A DNA stretch of 64,000 nt from Azadirachta indica (Eukaryota; Streptophyta; Magnoliopsida; Sapindales; Meliaceae), in NCBI GenBank assembly GCA_022749755.1, contig CM040446.1, forward strand, positions 5,510,966 to 5,574,965, written 5' to 3'. A program made the translations under genes and the position numbers. Positions 50,875-63,741 of this stretch are shown piece by piece (the stretch's first letter is position 1; the number at the start of each line of letters is the position of its first letter). The notes under the pieces are model-generated. The model made no database searches. It had not been told where the DNA came from and was given only the letters and a program-made list of their open reading frames with translations.

Positions 50875-50990
50875 GGAAATTGCCATGTTTTCCCACAGCT
50901 TTCTTGAGCTTCCAAGCCGAATCCAAGGAAAAGAAGCAGCATACTAAAAGAAAGTTCAAGAAAGCTGTGGAAAAGCATGCCCCAGGACTC
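50875..50990 (-). ncRNA. MIR396b: MIR396b precursor hairpin
   Basis: On the minus strand the mature 5p arm is at 50952-50972, beginning UUCCACAGCUUUCUUGAAC and ending in UU, which is the miR396b form. The 3p arm is at 50889-50909 and begins GCUCAAGAAAGCUGUGGG. The loop is about 42 nt, shorter than in MIR396a, and flanking bases extend the stem (tggaaattgccatg against catgccccagg). The short open frames called across this hairpin on both strands are not genes. Same targets as MIR396a (GRF mRNAs). It is convergent with MIR396a. Confidence 0.95.
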
Positions 50991-50999
50991 AATATTGAG

Positions 51000-51300
51000 C
51001 AAGTATCTTCAGATCTCATGACTCTCTCCCCCTATGGCTGCTGCTGCCTCCTTAATAATTTGTTCTGTGACAGAAAGAAAGAAAGAAAGAAAGAGAAGGA
51101 AGAAGCAGGAAGGAAGGAAGCCCATACAAAGAGGCTTTTTCATGATATCATGGACCACTCTACCATATTATATAATCTCTCTGTATGTATATGTTCTGTA
51201 CAATAACAACAAGAAGCCGCTGCTTGCTTTATAGAGAAGAAGAAGAAGAAGAAATGAAAAGTGTAGCATAAGTAGTAGTATTAGTAGGGTTCATTTCACT
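51000..51300 (-). promoter_or_regulatory. MIR396b upstream region with TATA-like box
   Basis: On the minus strand a TATAAAGC motif sits at 51226-51233, about 255 bp upstream of the mature microRNA, in a good place for a core promoter. A CT-rich leader follows (the aaag/aagg run at 51070-51120 on the plus strand). Confidence 0.5.
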
Positions 51301-51770
51301 CACTCACTCAATGCGCTGTGGGGTACCTCTACAACCAGTCACGTTGGTAAAGAAAACAAACCAGCCGCATCGTTAAATAAAATAATTATTTTTTTTAAAA
51401 AAAAAAAATAACCCGTTCATTAACGTAGTAAATTTTGAACGGTTGATTTTTTATTTTTCTTTATTTTTTTTTATAATTTTTATTTAAGAAAATGAGAGGA
51501 AATTTACAAAATGAAGCCATGCCCATCATCACATGGAAGCATGTGAATGGATGATGATCTTTTTTTTTTAATTTATTTATTTTATTGGAAACAAAAGGTA
51601 TGGGTTGTTTATGGTCCCCCAATCGTTATGTACTTTCTTTTTTAACATCAAATCTGTACATATTATACATGTAATCATCAATCCTGATATACATTGTAAC
51701 CGTTCCTCCTACTTATTTCTTTCTTTCTTCTTTTTTTTTTCTTTTAATTTAATTTTTTATACATGTATAC

Positions 51771-51803
51771 GTATGTATGTATGTATGTATGTATGTATGT
51801 ATG
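51771..51803. repeat. (ATGT)n microsatellite
   Basis: About eight ATGT units in intergenic DNA. Confidence 0.9.
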
Positions 51804-52732
51804 AAGTTACGAGATTGTTCTAGTTCCACGGAGAATTGTTTATTTTTGTTCTTGCTTTGTGTGTATGGTTATACTCTTTCCCATTAACGGGCCACTTAAT
51901 TATCCTAGTTAACGAGATTTTTTTTAATATTATATAAATATATGTGCAATATATATTTATTTAGAGTTAAATTTAGCGTATCAATTGTAAATATTTTATG
52001 TTCAATTTAAACAAAATTTGTCTGAAAAAGATTAATAATATTGTAAAAATAAGATAAGAAAGCTTGAGTGTTTGCTCTTTGTAGGTAAGAAAGCATCAAT
52101 TTTGCTGGAACGATGTGACTACTTGATGTACAGGAAATTATAAATGTGAATTGGTATATTAATTATGTTGGTCTTTTGATTGCATCCAATCAAATCATCC
52201 ATATATATATATATATATATGAATATATATGAAAAAAAAAAAAAATTTGAAAAAATAAAACTTTGGGCATAAGTGATAAATTGTAGAAATTATTAGTTTC
52301 GCAAGTGCATATATAAAATAATTATAATGAAATATTAATAAAACTTACTATTAATTAATTAATTAATTATCAATAAGAAAAACAATTATAATCGACGGAT
52401 GGCGGCGAATGGCAATTGAAGTAAATAAATGCAATGGTGTAGGAACGGCGGTGGGTGAATGCCGCTAATTCGTGGACCCCACGGAAGTGGAAGGGGAAGG
52501 GCAAATGAGTAATTAAATATTTAAAGAAGTCCCGTTACAGTCAGGTCCACCTCATCACGAACAGCACCACCACCTGCTATTGTTGTTGATCAGTTTGATA
52601 TTTCAGTTTGTTTTCTTTTGTTATTGTACGGCATTTTGAATGCGCAAGCGCAAGTGGACGACCGTATCGTATGTTATGTATCTGCGTGTATTGTACCGTA
52701 ACCTCTACCGCTGTTCATATTTCTAATCAATA

Positions 52733-52760
52733 TTATTTATTTATTTATTTATTTATTTAG
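52733..52760. repeat. (TTTA)n microsatellite
   Basis: About six to seven TTTA units in intergenic DNA between MIR396b and the Pol IV/V subunit gene. Confidence 0.85.
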
Positions 52761-55714
52761 ATCTCAGTCATCTTGTCGTTGGCAGTTTCCTCTGGCGTCG
52801 ATTTCAGCCGTCCCATTACGATAACGCCTTTCTGTTCCAGAATTACTTACTGGTTACAATGTAACTGGGAAGGGGATATTTTCATTCACTACCCTTCACG
52901 TATATTCTAATATCAATAATGCTTCTTTGAATATGTTACTACTCTTAAGGATCCCTGTTGTCAGTTCAGACTTTAATTTTTTTATCTTAATATTACAAAT
53001 CTCCTAATATTTAACTAGAAATCTAATAATATTTAATCAAAGATCAACTTAAAGGGAGTGTATTGTAACCATCAGTTCAGACTTTAATTTGACATAAAAG
53101 TAATAATTGGTAAATTTTATCATTTGAATCACACTTTTGCTTTTTGTCTCATTTTTTATGAAAGAGAATATATATGTTATAGTCGAAACTGAGACAAAAG
53201 TATAACTATATACTACTGTGGTATATTATAAAATTTACATTAAAAATAACGATTTTTATTTCCACTAAAATTAGAATAGAGATATTATTATAGTAACATT
53301 AATTCCAGCTAGGGTCTACCAAGACGACATGTAATCAAAATCAACTTAAATTGAGTTTGAAAATTTAAGTCTTCTTAATTAAGACAAACAAAAACTTATC
53401 TTGAAAATGAAATTTCATTTGAAGTAGAATCAACTTTAAAGTTTGAAAATTTATTTTCATTTAAGGATAAGTTAACTCTAATATTTAGATAAATTTACTC
53501 TCACAAACATGTATAGAGTATTGAACTTTTACATAAAGAGAAAGGTTAACTCTAATATACGAAAAAAAAAAATACAAAACATAAATTTTTTATCCTTTAC
53601 TATATTATTCAAAATCAGGATGGTTTAAGAATGTCAAATATATCGCAAAACTACTGAGCTACATACTAAGAGATATCTTACTCTAATTTAGGGTAAGAGA
53701 ATTTACTTAATTTAAAATTGAGTAAATATATTTATGTTGGTGGATTTTGTTTGATGTTAAAAGTAAAAGCCATATAAAATGAGTTTATTAACACAAATAT
53801 TTAATGGGGTCTATTTATTCTTTAATTAATTAATTAATTTGACATTTATGTTTAAATCGTATAATAAACGTAATTTTTATAATATCTCAATTTCAATCAT
53901 ATTTGCATGTGATGATAACGGAACCCATTTGATAGGTTTTGGCAAGTAAAAAATTACATTATAAAATGAACAGTAAAATAGTTGAATATAAGAGTAAGGA
54001 ATAAGGATGGCGATCGTTGGCAAATTGTTGGAGTCACATCGTAACCAAAAAAGGGAAAACAAAACAATTGGCAGTCACGTCTTTCAAATCACGACTGATT
54101 GCATTGCATTGCGTACGTGGCCCAGCGTATTATTTATTTTATTTTTATTTTTAAAAATAGGGACTGTACTGTACTAGCCCAGTCCTGACGCTACATAGCC
54201 AGTTGGGCCTATGTTTAGTAGCCCGGATCTAGGCCCGGACATTTGTCGGACAATCAGAGTCTCATTTCCTGATACGTCCATCAAATAATGTTGTGGGGCC
54301 AAAAATACAAATTTATATTTTATTGTTTTTTAAAAAAAAAATGGTGATTAAATTAGATAGGGTAATAAAACGAATTAAACAAATTTTCGTTTATTATTAT
54401 TATTTTTTTTAAAAAATAGCTATTAAGTACCCATTCTTAACACATCAATGTCATAATAAATAATTTAGTTTTATACCCAATGTAAATAATTGCAATTTAT
54501 TTATTTTTTTTATTTATTTTTTTTTAAAATACAATACTAGAGGAAACAGACAGAGACGAGACGAGATGGAGATGAGATGATATGATGCAGTTGTAGTGGC
54601 GGTAGCAGTACTTGGCTTGGGTGTGGTTAATGCAAAAAGAGACGAAACGCCGGTTTCTGTTGAAGAGAGTTAAAAAAGGAGTGGAACCACCCAAGCGTGT
54701 GGGCAGTGAGGAAAATGACAAAGGAAGAGCAGAGGGGGAATGATTAGATGTTTCTGTTACTACTGTATCTTATCGTGATAATTGAGTTTGTGGGGACCCA
54801 CTTCATCTACCGTCCAAAAATCGCCACTGATTTTTTCATTATGATTCGTGACAAGTCTGGAGTGCACGAGGCAACGCTGCGCCTGCCTGCCTGCCATCTG
54901 AGCTCCTCTGATCATCTCTGTGTCGTACGGATCCTCACCGTACCCTTATTCTGTTATTTTCTCTCCTTTTTTTTTTTTAAATACTTTTCTATTCCTATTA
55001 ATCCAAAATTTAAAAATATATTAATTAAAATCCAAAAATTTATAAAATTCACCCGTGGATGCAAAAATATATTTCAAATTTTTTGTACGAATTGAATTTA
55101 TTTAGCAGTATATTTTGTAAATAAAAAAAATTTATATATACATATTTGTATATATTTAATAAAATAATAGTGTAATACCGAGTTCAATTGAAATTCGACA
55201 TATTACTGATAAAATGATGAAATATGATGACGTAATATAAGAAATTTAAAATTTGAATTTTGTTGGTGCAAGGCGAAATTGAATCGAGTTTGATTTAGAT
55301 TTATGTGATATTTTTTAAATAATTTAAAAGTCAAATACTTCCAATAATGCCAAAATTATTGAAACCTATTGCACATATAAAAGAAGGATAATACCAAAAA
55401 AAATAAAATCACAAATGGAACATAACTTATGGACGAGATTATTTACTTAGTTTATGAAAAGTAAAATCATCACGGATTACATTAGCGTGGGGTCGGGTGG
55501 GACCACTCTAAAACTATGGTAGTGGAAGCATGTGATAATATCCGAATGGAATAAAGGCGTGCGTAGAACGGGACGGGGGGGTGATGGAGAAAGATGAAAC
55601 GGAGTCGCTATCATGGGGTCGTATAACAGCCTGTTGTTTATATTCTACTAAAATAATAAAAAATTAATCCCGTAATTTGCAACCACCACCAAACAAGAAA
55701 ACAAAGATAGTGGG

Positions 55715-56330
55715 AATAGATGGGCCGGTGAATCGTAGTGAGTACAAAATGAACAGTGTTTATGGGCCCTCAACATCAACTCTTATTATGAAAATGGGCC
55801 CAATCTTCAATAATTAATGATCCATCACGTGGGGTGGATGGCAGCATCATGCAGCTATTTCCTATGTTCCAATTGTTAAAGATATCGAAAAATCATCCTC
55901 GCTTCATATTATTATTTGTTCATTGCTTTTTGCTAATTATTCTTTGTTTTTATTTTTCAAATAAAAAGAAGATTAAAAGAAAACGCTTTCTTATTGTATG
56001 TGGGCCTGAGTTGTATATGTGGGCTTCACTTGACGACAAATAAGGGTATGGAGGCTGTAGGGTTGGCATAAATGGGATACTCTTCGGTGAATCAATGCAC
56101 AGCATAGATAATGATGGACCGGCATCAGCAAATTTGGCGTTGCAAGTTTCGATTTCGAATCCAAAGCCCAATATGGGCCCAATGAGTCTTGGAGAATTAT
56201 TAATTGGGCTGAGGAGAGTCCATACAAAGTAAGAGGGCATTAATGTAATTCTGAGTAATGATTTTGGGTTTCATTAAATTTGAAAAGGTGTAAATCAAGA
56301 GGGCATTAATGTAAATCTAAATTTCAGTGG
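55715..56330 (+). promoter_or_regulatory. NRPD7/NRPE7 promoter with TGGGCY (site II) cluster
   Basis: TGGGCC/TGGGCT or their complements occur repeatedly: about 55721, 55764, 55795, 56001, 56019, 56164-56180 and 56204. Site II elements bind TCP factors and are typical of housekeeping and nucleic-acid-machinery genes. A short repeated phrase, agagggcattaatgtaa, appears at about 56230 and 56298. Confidence 0.5.
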
Positions 56331-57357
56331 GTGAGCTTGAGCTTGATCTCCTTCTCCGCACAAGCACCTGTTGAAGGAGAAGGAAGAGTCATTCACACTC
56401 ACGGACTCAGTGAATTTGAAAGGGCGTCTGATCTGAGCTAGTAAGGTTTTACCATTCGACCCTAAATTTCATTCCTTTTGTCCTACCTTTAGCATTTCAA
56501 AGGCTTTTCATTTCTCGACAATGCGTTTATATTTTAGGTTTTAGTTCTAATTCTAGGGTTTTAGATTGATTTTTGATGGAGTTCTTTTTCGGGCAGTTTG
56601 AAGATTATTTTTCCTTTTGAGGGTTTTTCTTGGGTTTGTTTTCTTCAATCGATTGAGCTTGCTTTTTCTATTCAGCCCGAGGAGACATCAAATTTAAGCC
56701 TAAATAGATAACAAAAAAAAAAATACTATTGTTTAAGGGGATCGTGTTGGACTATGATTTCGTCATAGTTATTTTAATGGGGCGGAAATTTGGTATGATG
56801 TCCAGGATCCTTCATTAGACCTTGAGTTACACCTTGGAAAACAGAGCTATGTTATAAAGAACTATGGAGTTATGGTTTAAATTTGCTATCTTGGATACAT
56901 TTGGCTTAAAAGTTTTTAATGGTGGTATAAGCTTAGTTTCTTTTATGCCCACCTCTAGAGGTTTATTTAATTGGAGATGCTATCGAACTTTTTTCTTGTA
57001 ATGTTCTTATTTAAGAGATTAATATGATCTTTATTTTGGTGTCACATATTAGCGTTGATAGATTTTATTCATCATAGCTTTACAACCTCTTTAGTAGGAA
57101 TTTGAATATGTGCTGGGTAATATAAACCCAAAATTTGTCATCATTCTATTGCCCTTTGTGATTTGTTGCTTGAAAGCAAAACAATATCTTATTTTCAATT
57201 TTTTAGTAGAATTCTGGCCTATATACAGAAACTCTGCCAAATCCTTTGAAAAGTATATAGATGGCTCGTCAGGCATGGAGATAACAAATTCTGCAGGGAA
57301 TCACAACAAGGTTAAATTGATTAGCATCAACACTTGGTTTATGACAGGTGGAACAAA
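56331..57357 (+). other. NRPD7/NRPE7 5' leader with intron
   Basis: A leader exon ends at a good donor (GAGCTA then GTAAGG) at 56440/56441. The acceptor (atgacag) ends at 57347, giving an intron of about 907 bp, and the coding exon begins ten bases before the start codon. The 87-codon frame at 57110-57373 lies mostly in this intron and is not a gene. Confidence 0.6.
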
Positions 57358-57891
57358 ATGTTTCTTGAAGTGAAGTTGCCCTGGAATGTTGTAATCCCTG
57401 CTGAAAATCTTGATCCAAAGGGATTGATTCTCCAAAGGTCTATTGTTCTCCACCTGTTGGATGACTTTGCTTGCAGAAAGGCCACAAAAGATCTTGGATA
57501 TTTTCTTGCTGTCACGACCTTAGAGAGCATAGGGGAGGGAAAAGTTCGGCAGAACACAGGGGAGGTGCTGTTTCCTGTTGTTTTCAGCGGCATCACCTTT
57601 AAAATTTTCAGGGGAGAGATCCTGGAGGGGACTGTGCACAAGATTTTGAAGCATGGGGTTTTTTTGAGGTGTGGACCAATTGAAAATATATATCTCTCTT
57701 GTACAAAAATGCCAGATTACCGATACGTGCAGGCAGAGAATCCGGTCTTCCTGAGTGACAAGCACCCAAAGATAGAGAAAGATGTTGTGGTTCGATTCAT
57801 TGTGATTGGAACAAAGTGGCTCGAGGCAGAAAGGGAATTTCAGGCACTGGTCAGTTTGGAGGGTGATTTTCTAGGACCAGTCTCGGAGTGA
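57358..57891 (+). CDS. NRPE7: RNA polymerase IV/V subunit 7 (Rpb7-like)
   Basis: This is the seventh subunit of the plant-specific RNA polymerases IV and V, which make the transcripts for RNA-directed DNA methylation in the nucleus. It would form a stalk with the fourth subunit. The single coding exon gives 177 residues, beginning MFLEVKLPWNVVIPAENLDP and ending LEGDFLGPVSE. An N-terminal Rpb7 half (about 1-80, including the TTLESIGEGKVRQNTGEVLF block) is followed by an S1/OB half (about 83-170, with ILKHGVFLRCGPIENIYLS). It differs from Pol II NRPB7 and resembles Arabidopsis NRPD7/NRPE7 (At3g22900, At4g14660) from memory; I cannot tell which polymerase it joins. The start at 57358 was chosen because family members begin MFL. 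An in-frame ATG at 57334 lies in the intron. Confidence 0.92.
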   Translation: MFLEVKLPWNVVIPAENLDPKGLILQRSIVLHLLDDFACRKATKDLGYFLAVTTLESIGEGKVRQNTGEVLFPVVFSGITFKIFRGEILEGTVHKILKHGVFLRCGPIENIYLSCTKMPDYRYVQAENPVFLSDKHPKIEKDVVVRFIVIGTKWLEAEREFQALVSLEGDFLGPVSE

Positions 57892-60800
57892 AGCTCCTCT
57901 ATCTGTTGTAGCCTTGTGTTTTGTGGATATCAGTTTGCTTCTACATATGCATGTAGGTTGAAGGTGATTTTATAATTGATGATGACGATATTATGGCTAG
58001 CTACCCAGCTAGCTCTGGTGAGTTTAAAGCTTTAAAGTGCTAAACTTGTTAACTTGTGCAGTATTGTAGTATTTTAATATTTAAGTCTTCCACCTTCATC
58101 CTCAAGCTGAAGGTAATGCTAATGCTAGTTTGCTAGCGATTTGGATGAGAGTGAGAATACTAATCTCTTATTTAACATTAGTTTGTTTGAGCCCTGGGGC
58201 TCTCCACCTCATTTGTGGGCATATCTCATTTGTGGGCATATGTTCCTCCGGTTTGAAGAGTAGAGTAGATATCGCAACAATTGTGCGGAAACGTTTGAGT
58301 TATACTACAACTGTTATACTTAAACTTCCGATAGACATTCGATAAAATATTAATAGATCATAAAGTTGTAATATTTTAAAAAAAAAAAATCGAGTGTCTT
58401 AGACCAACTTAAAGTTAATGCTGGTTGACTAATGTGTGTGAGAAATGTGTGACACTTGTAACATTAAACTCTTATTTTTAATAGTTACTAGAACTTGACA
58501 TGATCGGGAAATATTAAGAGTGTGTTAGACCAACCAAGAGTATAGAATATGTACTTGTTCATATCCAAGATATATAGATAAATATTTAAACATCTATTCA
58601 TTAATTTTTTTTCTTTTTTTAATTATGTATCTTAATATCTCTTATACTCTTTTTTAAATATTTATCTCAATTTATCTATGTGTCTATAAAAATATTCATC
58701 ATCTTATTGCTTTTTATTTTTAGAATAAAATAAAATTAGAAAAATAATTGTAATGGACAAAGGAAAAGTTCTCCCAAAATTTAATTTGATATATAGGATA
58801 ATATTGATTGTTAAAATCTTTTCAATTCATGATAGATAATTTTCTAGGCATTATGATTTTACAAATTTTGAGATTTGGAGCTCTCTGATTTTTGTGGAGT
58901 TTACACATTATTACTCCGTTTTGGAGACATGAGAGTGAAAACTATTCTTTTTTATGTAGTTGAGTTAAATTATTCTTAATAATTCATTACGTAATAAATA
59001 TTTTTGTAATAATTTTTTTATTAAAATAAGACAAAGCAAATTTTAGGACCCAAATAGATCTACTTTTTGAAAAGATATTATTAAAGAGGTATTATATAGA
59101 TAAATAATTTTACATATTATATTTTAAATATTTTTATCTTAAACGATGTAAAAACTGATGAAATTTTAAATATCAAATATTAATAAAAAAAATGGATGGG
59201 TTTTCGAAAAAAATGAGTGGAAGCTAACAATATAAAAAATGCTCTTAAAATTCTAATTACATCATGCTTTTATTTATTAACTCCAAATATCAAAATATGC
59301 TAGCATCCCAACCAACTGTTAGGTAAGATAAGAAGAAATTGTACCCCAAAATTAAGAGCATAAGCTTGACTCTCTCATAGCAATGTAGATAGTTATCCTC
59401 CTATTTAGGACAAAAATCTCACTAATTCTAAGTAAATAATTATCTTTTCTAATAAGGGCAGTATCTCATTAAAAAAAAAAAAAAAATATAAATACTTAAT
59501 ATTTTATTTTTAAAAATAAAATTTTGACCATAATTAAGTAATTTAAGTATGTTTTCGTCCCTAATATTTTTAAATTTAATATTATTTTTATTTATATCTC
59601 TTAATACTATTTCTGCAGATACAATGATTGATCTTTAAAGACTTTTTTGTTTTAAATTGCTTATATTTATTTTTAATATATTTTAAATTAATTAATTTAA
59701 ATAGGAAAGGTCATTGCGTATTATTATGTTTTAAGTAAGGTTCATTGTGATTGGAATTTGTAACTCCTAGATGAGGAAAAAAAATTGTTTTAGTAGAAGA
59801 TTTTTACATTGTCAAAACTCAAAAACTCCATTAGTTAATAATTAATTAGTGATAACTATATTAAATTAGTGAAGGATTTTTCTAAAATTAATTGAAATAA
59901 CTGAAAATTTCACAAACTATATTTGGTTCTAAAGTAGGACTAGAGAAAAAAAAAAATCATACAATTCTATCCAAAAAAAGCTTTATAAAATATAGACATA
60001 ATATTGCATGAAAACTTATAAATTTGTTTAACTATTTTTTTATTTCAAATTTATTGCAAAAATAATTTAATTATTCTTCACATATTTTTTATTTATTGAT
60101 TATCTTATTTTAAAAAAGTATATTTGTTTAAAATTTAAACAAATCGTACGCTATTATTTTTATTTTTTTTTTTTTATTAATAAAATAAAGCAAATATTAA
60201 AATTATACATTTTTATTTGTTGATAGGATTGAATTGAAAAAATTTCATTAATTATAATGCTTAACTTTTACGTAAAGTTTAGTAATAATTAGATAAAAAA
60301 TTGAGGCCTTGGTCAAAATTACGAGTAAAGCAGGCATTAGGCAGTATATATCCTTAATTTATATTTTATGTTTTGTCATTTTTTTATTTAAAATTCAAAA
60401 TATTTTAAGTAAAATTTGAAACTTTAACATAAAAATAAATCCAGAATTAATTTATACTAATTGAAGATAAGCCGATTAATTTTTGCAGCAAAAAGCAAAG
60501 CATCCGACACCAAAAAGACTGAAAAGAAGAAAAAGGAAAAACAAAATAGATGACATGTCGTACACTACACGACATTAGATTCACGCTATATTAATTAATT
60601 ATACGTCAATTTCACGTGTTAAAAGTCAAGAGCTATGATCGAAGTTTCTATATACACAAATTGAGTACCATTAATTAGCTTAATGTATTATATTATATTT
60701 ATTATAAATAAAGTGATAAATAACACGTTACGATAAAAATAAATTATGTATAAAAAATTAGCATAACAAATATGATAAATATTATTAAATATGGAGACAG

Positions 60801-63650
60801 AGATGTATCTACAATCTTATAAGCTAATAGGTATTTTTATATTATTTTATAAATTATTTGATGTAAATATTTTTAACGGTGTATTAATTATATATTAATT
60901 ATATGTCTTAAATTTAATCTCAATAATTAAATTTACCTAATTCTAATGATTAATAATTAATATAAAAATACGTGTAAAAATATGAGTCAGTCTATCTTTT
61001 TTCATTCAATATATATTATTACATGATATAAAATCACATAAATTATCATCTTTTAAATAATAAATGTAATAAATATAGTGCTACTGCTACACAATTTCTG
61101 TAGTTAAAAAGAAAAAAGGTATATAATCTTTTTATTTTATTTTTTCTAAAGACTATACTTTTCAAAAACCCAATTATGATGAGACAAACACAAAGCAAAA
61201 ATTAAAATTAAAAAAGAAAAAGAAGTGGCTCAAAATTAAATAATTTTGGTTGACCTTTTTTTTTCTTTACTTTTTTCCTTTATTTAATGCGAATAAATCC
61301 TTTGAGTTATTTCTAATTATATCTTATGTTGATTTTATGTATTTAATTAGTTTATAATTTTTACTGTTTTAAATATCTTATTACGTCTTATTGTATAATT
61401 TTTTATAGACAAAATGGTAATTAAATGATAAACAATTAAACTTAAAACGTATCTTTTTATACTTATTGTAACAAACTTGATTGTTTTAAAATTTTTTTAA
61501 GCTATAATAAACTATCTAAAACATATCTTAAATAATAATTTATATATAATAAATTATTGTATTAATATATTATCTAAAATATATGTAAATATATTTTTTT
61601 TTAAAAATATTTATAAATTTTATTAATTTATATAAATATTTGAATTTAATAAATTAATTTAAATATTTTTATAAATCTTAATTAAGTTATATATATTTAA
61701 AAAATAAATTAATTTAAAATTTATAATATTTTACCAACGGTGGATCATGGCAAAACTGCATGGCTACTGTTCACAAATCATCACCAATGATCAACTTCAA
61801 ATAAATTTTTGTTGATATCATTAAATTTTAAATTTTTCAATTTACATGATAGTATAACTATTTAAAAAAAAAGTAATAAAAAAAGTCAAAAGTGATTAAA
61901 ATAATGCCACACCGACGACGAGTGACGGTACAATATTATTACTTTTGAATAAAGTAACTTTCCGCTGACTCTACTGATGGAGATAGTTTATCGTCATTTT
62001 TTATCTTTGTATTAAATATAGATAGTACTCGTCACTATTTTAACTTTAAAATTATATCATTATATGATATAATTTAAAATTTATAATGAAAAAAATTTAA
62101 AATTATAACGAAAAATTTTGAGAATTATCCTGTACAGTTGAATACAAAATAATATATTAAATGGGTGCATCTTATTTGCATAATACAATTTGGTGTAAAT
62201 GAAGTATGAAAGACATCTCTCTCTATATATATATATGTATGAATATTTATTAATGGGGGAATTATTCCCACTTAAGATAGAAGAAAAAGCATGGAGAAAA
62301 GAAAAAAAAAAGAAAATTCCATAGTCCACTGAAACAAGTTTCTAATGGATATGGAAGGGAAGGCCCTCAAGCTTTTGATTTTCCTTCTCAACGAAGTCGA
62401 CACCAAGTCATAAAAATTACTTATAGATAAAGCAGTTAGCGTGTATAAAAAGTGCTTTTGTTAGGTGGGTCGGTATACAATTATTTTCATGAATCATTTA
62501 TATCATCATTATCAAATTAGTTCGACACCAATTACCTAAAATTAATTAGTGAGTCGGTAATTTTCACAATTATAATTTAAATTGGTTTGATTTCAAAGTT
62601 GTTTGTTTTTAGGTTTGAATAATTGAGTATAAATTATCTTTATTGATTTAAATAACTTAAGTGTTTATTTTTTCAATTTAACTAAATTATATATTTACAC
62701 GACATTTAATGATTAATGCAAGTGTAATTGAATTTAGTTAGCAGTAATTTGAAAAAAAAAATATTTTTATAAATTTAATTTATTCCTAACCATATTATAT
62801 ATTCATTTATAAATTTCATTTATTTTCTAACTACTTAGATTTTATACATTCAATTATAAAGTTATAAAATGTTAAATTTCTTTTTCTTTTTTTTAACGTT
62901 TATAGATGTTATTAACAAAGGTCTGGAAGTTACTTTAAAAAGTATTAGAAACTCATATATAATTAATAATTAAAATTTACTTTTGAAAGAATTTAAAAAT
63001 AATTTCATCTATTTTGACAATATTTTCCTTTTCATCATCAACTACCGATTAAAACATTAAAATAATATTGGGTAGTTAATTAAAACTCAAAAAATCTCGT
63101 GTGTAGTAGACTTTCCCATACTTTAAACTAGTTATTTAAGCAGTCGATAAATAGTTCTATATGGATTTGATTTGATTTGATTTATTGCTTGCAAATATAT
63201 ATATATATATATATAAATTAATGATATAATCAAACCCTAGAACTAGAAAGACTTTTAATATTATATGATATCATTTTCTTTAACATTATCTCTAATTACA
63301 TTAATTAGGAACTAATAAATTAAGCAGATATATGATATCAATTTAATCTTATTACAAACAAATCCAGCATACTGTTTTGATGAATTACACATGTAGCGGA
63401 GTCCATGTGAAGACATTATTGCATGCTTAATTGGGAAACATATATAGCTTTTATATAATTATATATGTTACACCAGTACAGGTGTTGTAATAAATACTTA
63501 ATTTCTCTATCAGTTATTACAGTTTACGCGGTTTGTGGGATCAAAAGGAAATTCGATGCCGCGTATTCTTCTTCCTTTGCTTCAAAAGCGGAATACTTAA
63601 TTTATTCTCGGAATCAATTCCTATTGATGAGACAGTTTATCTTTGTTATT
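57892..63650. other. 3' UTR, then AT-rich intergenic DNA
   Basis: The first 200-400 bases are probably the NRPE7 3' UTR. Beyond about 58,380 the sequence is AT-rich spacer with no recognisable gene. A weak inverted repeat of about 55-bp arms lies at about 58540-58705 (gataaatatttaaa on both sides), possibly a small MITE. Confidence 0.55.
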
Positions 63651-63651
63651 T

Positions 63652-63682
63652 TCTCTTCTTCTTCTTCTTCTTCTTCTTCTTC
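63652..63682. repeat. (TTC)n microsatellite
   Basis: About ten TTC units, 60 bp upstream of the calmodulin-like start codon, so probably in its 5' UTR or core promoter. Length changes here could affect expression. Confidence 0.85.
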
Positions 63683-63741
63683 TGTTGAAATCTAGCTATC
63701 TGGCTCCTTGGTTTCAGTAGGGGAATAGTTTGGAGAAGAAG

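Larger units (their letters stand above)
51301..55700. other. Intergenic DNA with GC-richer islands
   Basis: No gene identified. Balanced-composition patches at 52390-52700, 54150-54300, 54530-54950 and 55480-55640 stand out from the AT-rich background, but no long or conserved reading frame runs through them. Simple repeats are listed separately. Confidence 0.5.

Noticed and set aside
50669..51234. Open frames of 66-116 codons over the MIR396b locus
   Set aside because: They cross the microRNA hairpin on both strands and simple GAAA/AAGG repeats. The hairpin explains the sequence better.
57110..57373. 87-codon frame before NRPE7
   Set aside because: It lies in the leader intron, out of frame with the conserved start, and shows no homology I recognise.
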